Source: Mesorhizobium sp. WSM4306 (GTDB lineage Bacteria; Pseudomonadota; Alphaproteobacteria; Rhizobiales; Rhizobiaceae). From it: DNA of 64,000 nt. The position numbers and the translations under genes were made by a program. The notes below the pieces were generated by a model. That model searched no databases and had not been told where the DNA came from. It worked only from the letters and a program-made list of their open reading frames with translations. The first letter of the stretch is position 1. The number at the start of each line of letters is the position of its first letter. Shown in pieces: positions 59,163-64,000 of the stretch. The stretch spans positions 1 through 64,000 of the forward strand of contig NZ_VFTC01000031.1 of NCBI RefSeq assembly GCF_007003975.1, read 5' to 3'.

Positions 59163-60347
59163 TCATTCATTGGGGCGGGGCGAGATCGCCGCAACTGCCT
59201 TCTGGATCGCTTTTTCAATTGCTGCCGATGAGTGGTTGTCGCGCACGAAGGTGCGGCCGCTCTCCGCCATCTCGGCCGCCGCTTGCGGGCGTTTCGCGAG
59301 ATCGATGATTTTCGACGCCAGTTCGCCGGCATCGTTGCTCGACAGGAAATGCCTGCCCGCCTGCAGGCCGAGCCCTTCGACGGCTTTTTCGGTCGCGGCG
59401 ACGACCAGGCCGGCCGCCATCGCCTCCAGCACCTTGATGCGGGTTCCGCCGCCGAAGCGCAGCGGGATCGGCGCATAGCCGGCGGCGCCGAGCAGGTCTG
59501 GTAGATAGGGCGGGTTTTCGATGAGCCTCAGCCCGCTTTTCGCGCAAGTCTGGCGCAAGACATTGCCCGGGTTCCTGCCGGCGACGGTGATCGACCATGG
59601 CTGGCCGGAAGCGGCGAGGCGCGGCACCATTCTGCGGCCGATCTGCTTGACGGCGTCGATGTTGGGGAAATAGCCGAGATGGCCGATGAAGCACAGGCTG
59701 AGTTCACGGTACCGCTCGGCACCAATCGGCAGGGAAAGCACACTCTCGTCTGGAATGGGGTTGGCGACGAGCCTGACGTCGCCGACGGGGCCGAGAGCGG
59801 ACAGCAGCGCCCCGTCGGACCGCGAACAGACCCAGATCTGATCGGCCATGACAGCCGCACGCCTGTCGGCGTCGCGCGCCTCTGCCTTCTTGCGCCTGTT
59901 TTGGCGCCAGCCTCGAATTTGCTGCCACAGCGTCAGGCCCGCGATCCGGTCGACCGCCGTCCGGGAATCGATGTTGTGCTGGTCAAGGACGGTGCGTGCG
60001 CGATGCTTCGGCGCCAGCGTCAGCAGTTGCGACAGTGGGATCTCCTCGATCACCACGAGATCGGGCGAGAATTCTCTCCAGATTGCGTCGGCTTCAGCCA
60101 GTTCGTCGTCCGGCATCATGTGCACGGTCGGATGAGGGCTGCGCCTGCTCCAGGGACCTCTGCCGCGCGCCGTCTCGATGATCCGGTGACGGATATTCGG
60201 CGGTGGAGAAGGCGCTGGGGCGCCAGTCAGGCTTACCGTCAGAACCTCGCCCATCGATGCCAAGGCGCGCGCGTTGGCGGCATTCCTGATCTCGGCGCCT
60301 GACACCGGCGGAAACGGGCAATCGACTGTGAACTGGAGAATCTTCAT
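59163..60347 (-). CDS. Glycosyltransferase (GT4-like)
   Basis: This 394-residue GT-B protein has an N-terminal Rossmann domain starting MKILQFTVDCPFPPVSGAEI and the C-terminal donor-site segment GGGTRIKVLEAMAAGLVVAA followed by TEKAVEGL. The second glutamate/EAMA motif matches GT4 glycosyltransferases that use nucleotide sugars. Acceptor and sugar are unknown; no polysaccharide operon is adjacent. Start 60347 follows AGGA. It is 14 bp from tdk and probably co-transcribed. Confidence 0.88.
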   Translation of the reverse strand: MKILQFTVDCPFPPVSGAEIRNAANARALASMGEVLTVSLTGAPAPSPPPNIRHRIIETARGRGPWSRRSPHPTVHMMPDDELAEADAIWREFSPDLVVIEEIPLSQLLTLAPKHRARTVLDQHNIDSRTAVDRIAGLTLWQQIRGWRQNRRKKAEARDADRRAAVMADQIWVCSRSDGALLSALGPVGDVRLVANPIPDESVLSLPIGAERYRELSLCFIGHLGYFPNIDAVKQIGRRMVPRLAASGQPWSITVAGRNPGNVLRQTCAKSGLRLIENPPYLPDLLGAAGYAPIPLRFGGGTRIKVLEAMAAGLVVAATEKAVEGLGLQAGRHFLSSNDAGELASKIIDLAKRPQAAAEMAESGRTFVRDNHSSAAIEKAIQKAVAAISPRPNE

Positions 60348-60361
60348 GTTGTCCTGGTCGT

Positions 60362-60973
60362 TCAGCCTCTGGTGAAGCCGATGAAGTCGTCGGGCGCTGC
60401 GCGGCCCATTTCCTCTTCCCAGTGGCGCCGGCAGAGCGAGACATAGACGTCCTTGCCGATCGCCACCTGTTCGCCCTGTCGTGCCACCTTGCCATCGGGG
60501 CCGAGGCGCACGACCATCGTCGCCTTGCGGCCACAGCGGCAGATGGTGCGCACTTCGCGCAGATCGTCGGCGATGGCCAGAAGCGCGCGCGAACCCGAAA
60601 ACAGATTGCCCTGGAAATCGGTGCGCAGGCCGTAGCACATGACCGGGATGTTCAGCCGGTCAGCGATACGGGCAAGCTGCCAGACCTGCTCTTCCTCGAG
60701 AAACTGCGCCTCGTCGACGAAGATGCAATGCACGGTCGTATGTTCATGATGCTCGGCAACGCGAGCGTAGAGATCGTCGCCATCGCGGAACATCTCGGCC
60801 TCGGTCTCCAGGCCGATGCGCGACGAGATCAGCCCGGTGTCGCCCTTGCGATAGTGGCCTGCGACGAACAGCATCGTCGTCATGCCGCGTTCGCGATAAT
60901 TGTAGGACGCCTGCAGCAGCATCGTCGTCTTGCCGGCGTTCATCGTCGCATAGTGGAAGTAAAGCTTGGCCAT
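60362..60973 (-). CDS. tdk: Thymidine kinase
   Basis: This 203-residue type II thymidine kinase phosphorylates thymidine in pyrimidine salvage. It has P-loop TMNAGKTT (near residues 10-17), the catalytic CIFVDEAQFL motif, GLRTDFQG and zinc-binding cysteines in CRCGRKAT and LCRRHW. Length and motifs are typical. Confidence 0.96.
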   Translation of the reverse strand: MAKLYFHYATMNAGKTTMLLQASYNYRERGMTTMLFVAGHYRKGDTGLISSRIGLETEAEMFRDGDDLYARVAEHHEHTTVHCIFVDEAQFLEEEQVWQLARIADRLNIPVMCYGLRTDFQGNLFSGSRALLAIADDLREVRTICRCGRKATMVVRLGPDGKVARQGEQVAIGKDVYVSLCRRHWEEEMGRAAPDDFIGFTRG

Positions 60974-61123
60974 GCCGCCCTTTTAAGCCGAGTTCGCGCA
61001 GCGCGGGGAGGGGGGCACCTCAGCATTTCACGGGAAAAGCCGTCTGCCATCGAAAAAGCGGCAGGCGTGTCGCTGTTTGGCCAGCCCGCGCCGTTGATCG
61101 TGATTGCCTTAGCGCTTGAAACC

Positions 61124-61138
61124 ACACCAGAATGGTGT
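61124..61138. promoter_or_regulatory. Dyad upstream of choX
   Basis: ACACC-N5-GGTGT is a perfect dyad 74 bp before the choX start. It could be the operator through which choline induces the transporter; no regulator gene is adjacent. Position and symmetry are the only evidence. Confidence 0.35.
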
Positions 61139-61211
61139 TTGGCTGACGAAACAAGGCGGGCAAAGAAACCGTAACTCCGCTTCGCCAAAGAATCACAATG
61201 GGAGACTATCA

Positions 61212-62147
61212 ATGTCGCGTATGAACACCTTCGTCGCCGGCCTCGGTCTGGCGACTTTCCTATGCACGAGCGCAGCCTTTGCCGGCGATCCGGAGAGCTG
61301 CAAGGCGGTGCGCCTTTCCGATGTCGGCTGGACCGACATCCAGGCGACGACCGGCGTCGCTTCGGTGCTGCTCACCGCGCTCGGCTACGAGCCGCAGACG
61401 ATCCAGCTGTCGGTACCGGTGACCATGGCGTCGCTGAAGAACAAGGATCTCGACGTCTTCCTCGGCAACTGGATGCCGTCGATGACCAACGACATCAAGG
61501 ACTATACCGCCGACGGTTCGGTCGAGACGATCAGCACCAACCTGACCGGCGCCGGCTACGGCATCGTCGTGCCGACCTATGTCGCGGACGCCGGCGTCAA
61601 GTCGCTGACCGACATCGGCAAGTTCAAGGACAAGTTCAACGGCAAGATCTATGGCATCGAGGCGGGCAATGACGGCAACCGCATCATCCTCGATATGATC
61701 AAGAACCCGAAGGACAATCTCGAAGGCTTCGAACTGGTCGAATCCTCGGAAGCCGGCATGCTGACGCAAGCCGAACAGTCGATGAAGAACAATGAGTGGA
61801 TCGCCTTCCTCGGCTGGACGCCGCATCCGGTGATGGGCGCCATGAAGATCACCTATCTCGATGGCATGGGCGACAGCGGCTTTGGCGCCGCCACCGTCTA
61901 CACCAATGTGCGCAAGGGCTACACCACCGAATGCCCGAATGCCGGCAAGTTCATCGCCAACCTGAAGTTCAACCTGGACATGGAAGGCGAGATGATGGAC
62001 GCGATCCTGAAAGGCGGCGACGCCAATACAGTCGCAGCCGACTGGCTGAAGAAGCACCCTGACGCGGTCGCGCCGTGGATTGCCGGCGTCACCACCTTCG
62101 ATGGCGGCGATGCGGCGGCGGCAGTCAAGACCGCGCTCGGAAGCTGA
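61212..62147 (+). CDS. choX: Choline ABC transporter substrate-binding protein ChoX
   Basis: This 311-residue periplasmic protein has a Sec signal peptide (VAGLGLATFLCTSAAFA-GD) and the cluster-F fold. VRLSDVGWTDIQATTGVASV opens the mature part, and FLGNWMPSM, AGNDGNRII and WIAFLGWTPHPVMG supply aromatic residues for binding choline's trimethylammonium group. It is close to Sinorhizobium ChoX in layout. GGAGA precedes the ATG. A terminator separates it from choWV. Confidence 0.93.
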   Translation: MSRMNTFVAGLGLATFLCTSAAFAGDPESCKAVRLSDVGWTDIQATTGVASVLLTALGYEPQTIQLSVPVTMASLKNKDLDVFLGNWMPSMTNDIKDYTADGSVETISTNLTGAGYGIVVPTYVADAGVKSLTDIGKFKDKFNGKIYGIEAGNDGNRIILDMIKNPKDNLEGFELVESSEAGMLTQAEQSMKNNEWIAFLGWTPHPVMGAMKITYLDGMGDSGFGAATVYTNVRKGYTTECPNAGKFIANLKFNLDMEGEMMDAILKGGDANTVAADWLKKHPDAVAPWIAGVTTFDGGDAAAAVKTALGS

Positions 62148-62177
62148 GCCGACTGAATTCGGCACAGCCGAACCAGG

Positions 62178-62211
62178 AAGGGCAGCCATTTTAGAAAAGG
62201 CTGCCCTTTTT
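62178..62211 (+). terminator. Terminator between choX and choW
   Basis: AAGGGCAGCC (62178-62187) pairs perfectly with GGCTGCCCTT (62199-62208) around an 11-nt loop, followed by a T-run. It should stop most transcripts after choX, giving more binding protein than membrane transporter. Confidence 0.85.
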
Positions 62212-62284
62212 CATATCCTGTGAGAAGATGACCTAACGACAGCAGAGGCCGGCGGCAGGCGGTCTCGCGCATGAGAGGGGCGAT

Positions 62285-63139
62285 ATGGATCCGATTTCGA
62301 AATTCATGGTCGATCACAAGATACCGATCGGCGCCTGGGGAAAGGCGTTCTTCGGTTTCCTCACCGACAATTTCGACACTGTGTTCAGGGCTTTTTCGAA
62401 CGGCCTCAATTTTCTGCTCGACGGACTGGTCGACATCCTGCTGGTGGTGCCGCCGGTGCTGCTGGCGCTGGTCGTTGCCATCATTGCCTGGCTGCTGCAG
62501 CGCTCACGGCCGCTGGCCATCGCCGTCTTTCTCGGCCTGATCTTCATCATCAACCAGAACCTCTGGAAGCAGACGGTGCAGACGCTGGTGCTGGTCGTGG
62601 CCGCCGCCGCCATGGCGATGGCGATCGGCGTGCCACTCGGCATCTGGGCCGCGCACAAGCCTAAGGTCTACCGCATCATGCTGCCGGTGCTCGACCTGAT
62701 GCAGACGCTGCCGACCTTCGTTTACCTGATCCCGGTCTTGACCCTGTTCGGTCTTGGCAATGCGCCCGGCCTCATCGTTACCATCATCTTCGTCATCCCA
62801 ACCGCAGTGCGGCTCACCCATCTCGGCGTCGTCTCGGTGCCGAAGTCGATCATCGAGGCGGGTGAGGCGTTTGGCGCCACCAAGCAGCAGCTGCTGTGGA
62901 AGGTCGAACTGCCGTCGGCGCTGCCGACTATCATGGCCGGCCTGACGCAGTCGATCATGCTGTCGCTGTCGATGGTGGTGTTCGCAGCGCTGATCGGCGC
63001 CGGCGGCCTTGGTACTGAAATAAACCGCGCGCTCGGCTCGCGCCGCATCGACCTTGGCCTTGAAGCCGGTCTGGCGATTGTCGTGCTCGCCATCGTGCTC
63101 GACCGGATGACGCGTATCGGCGTTGGAGGCAAGAAATGA
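62285..63139 (+). CDS. choW: Choline ABC transporter permease ChoW
   Basis: This 284-residue ProW-type permease has about six hydrophobic segments and the EAA loop VPKSIIEAGEAFGATKQQLL that contacts the ATPase. Sequence before the domain is short, as in ChoW. Its stop overlaps the choV start (ATGA, 63136-63139). It imports choline across the inner membrane. Confidence 0.93.
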   Translation: MDPISKFMVDHKIPIGAWGKAFFGFLTDNFDTVFRAFSNGLNFLLDGLVDILLVVPPVLLALVVAIIAWLLQRSRPLAIAVFLGLIFIINQNLWKQTVQTLVLVVAAAAMAMAIGVPLGIWAAHKPKVYRIMLPVLDLMQTLPTFVYLIPVLTLFGLGNAPGLIVTIIFVIPTAVRLTHLGVVSVPKSIIEAGEAFGATKQQLLWKVELPSALPTIMAGLTQSIMLSLSMVVFAALIGAGGLGTEINRALGSRRIDLGLEAGLAIVVLAIVLDRMTRIGVGGKK

Positions 63140-64000
63140 CCGTCGCCGTTGACTTCAAAAATGTCGATATCGTCTTCGGGTCCGATCAGGCCGGTTCGCT
63201 GGCGCTGATCGACGGCGGCGCCACGCGCGCCGAAATCCTCGAAAAAACCGGCAATGTGCTGGGCTGCGCCGGCGCCAGCCTGACCGTGCATGAGGGCGAG
63301 ATCTCGGTGCTGATGGGCCTGTCCGGCTCCGGCAAGTCGACTCTGCTGCGGGCCGTCAACCGGCTCAACGTGGTGTCGCGCGGCCAGGTGCTGGTCAAGG
63401 ACGGCGACAGCATTGTCGATGTCGTGACCTGCGATCAGGCGACGCTGCGGCGGCTGCGCCAGAAGCAAGTGGCGATGGTGTTCCAGCAGTTCGGCCTGCT
63501 GCCATGGCGCACGGTGGAGGAGAATGTCGGCCTCGGCCTCGAACTCGCCGGCGTGCCGGAGCAGGAGCGCAAGGAGCGTGTGCATCGCCAGCTCAAGCTG
63601 GTCAATCTCGACCAGTGGTCGAAAAAATACGCGCATGAGCTGTCCGGCGGCATGCAGCAGCGCGTCGGCCTGGCGCGCGCCTTCGCCACCGAGGCGCCGA
63701 TCCTGCTGATGGACGAGCCGTTCTCGGCGCTCGATCCGCTGATCCGCACCAAGCTGCAGGACGAATTGCTGCAGCTGCAGGCGGAGCTGAAGAAGACCAT
63801 CATCTTTGTCAGCCACGATCTGGAAGAGGCGCTGAAGATAGGCAGCCACATCACCATCATGGAAGGCGGCCGCATCGTGCAGACCGGGGCGCCGGAAGAC
63901 ATCGTGCTGCGGCCCGCCAACGACTACGTCCGCGACTTCATCGCCAATGTGAACCCGTTGTCGGTGCTGACCGCCTGGAATGTCATGCGCGACCGTCGCG
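63136..64000 (+). CDS. choV: Choline ABC transporter ATP-binding protein ChoV (partial, right edge)
   Basis: The frame from ATG 63136 stays open to the window edge (288 codons). It has Walker A GLSGSGKST, Q-loop MVFQQFGLLPWRTV, signature ELSGGMQQRVGLARA, Walker B ILLMDEPFSALDP and switch FVSHDLEEALK, as in ProV/ChoV ATPases. A short N-terminal extension before the ABC domain is typical. It is coupled to choW by a 4-nt overlap. The C-terminus lies outside the window. Confidence 0.93.
   Translation, partial: MTVAVDFKNVDIVFGSDQAGSLALIDGGATRAEILEKTGNVLGCAGASLTVHEGEISVLMGLSGSGKSTLLRAVNRLNVVSRGQVLVKDGDSIVDVVTCDQATLRRLRQKQVAMVFQQFGLLPWRTVEENVGLGLELAGVPEQERKERVHRQLKLVNLDQWSKKYAHELSGGMQQRVGLARAFATEAPILLMDEPFSALDPLIRTKLQDELLQLQAELKKTIIFVSHDLEEALKIGSHITIMEGGRIVQTGAPEDIVLRPANDYVRDFIANVNPLSVLTAWNVMRDRR

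Noticed and set aside
61260..62189. A 309-codon minus-strand frame opposite choX
   Set aside because: Shadow of choX; Arg/His-rich and without motifs.
1..64000. CRISPR array, rRNA operon, prophage or IS transposase
   Set aside because: No regularly spaced repeats, rRNA sequence, phage structural genes or transposase frames were recognised.

Overview
The window reads as chromosomal DNA of a Rhizobiales alphaproteobacterium, most likely Mesorhizobium or a close relative. The evidence is high GC, a ctrA - chpT - eipA neighbourhood, sciP, a fused anthranilate synthase trpE(G) behind a Trp-rich leader peptide, the choXWV choline transporter, and mosaic intergenic palindromes of the kind scattered through rhizobial genomes. 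No rRNA, CRISPR array, phage or classical insertion sequence is visible. One tRNA (elongator Met, CAT) is present.

Layout. 1-4965 looks accessory: an OsmC-like protein, a flavoprotein monooxygenase, and a tightly overlapping trio of SBP56/methanethiol-oxidase-like protein, 2Fe-2S ferredoxin and CoA-binding protein, ending near the 3' end of tRNA-Met. 5400-9740 holds a Gfo/Idh/MocA oxidoreductase bracketed by palindromic repeats, mnmA, sciP and a quinone reductase/HxlR pair. 9840-15250 is a cell-cycle block: a FliJ-like protein, ctrA, an orphan receiver protein, chpT, eipA (DUF1134) and a coiled-coil membrane protein, with a cluster of GANTC (CcrM) sites and CtrA-like boxes in its promoters. 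15250-24320 holds RNA methyltransferase, ArsR/NolR-like, HugZ-like, acyl-CoA metabolism, GNAT, glutathionyl-hydroquinone reductase, Nudix, phosphoesterase and hydrolase genes. 24426-30695 carries a winged-helix/TPR protein, leuA with a leucine-rich leader peptide, and an ATP-grasp/esterase pair that appears joined by a deletion. 30700-37700 is transport and regulation (MFS/LysR, AbrB-type membrane protein, a PIN toxin/antitoxin pair, SDRs, DsrE). 37797-50702 holds a duplicated-domain secreted protein, a CDF transporter, trpE(G) with its attenuator, assorted metabolic enzymes, an MFS gene remnant and fhs.

The most unusual part is 51017-58374: five minus-strand genes (coiled-coil protein, protein of unknown family, AAA+ ATPase, DUF6638-like, DUF2333-like membrane protein) that look like one uncharacterised ATPase system. 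A small DUF559 endonuclease-like gene, bracketed by inverted repeats of about 60 bp, sits inside it. The window ends with cytochrome c, a glycosyltransferase, tdk and choXWV; choV runs off the right edge.

These calls rest on reading motifs, gene context and start signals by eye. No database search was run.
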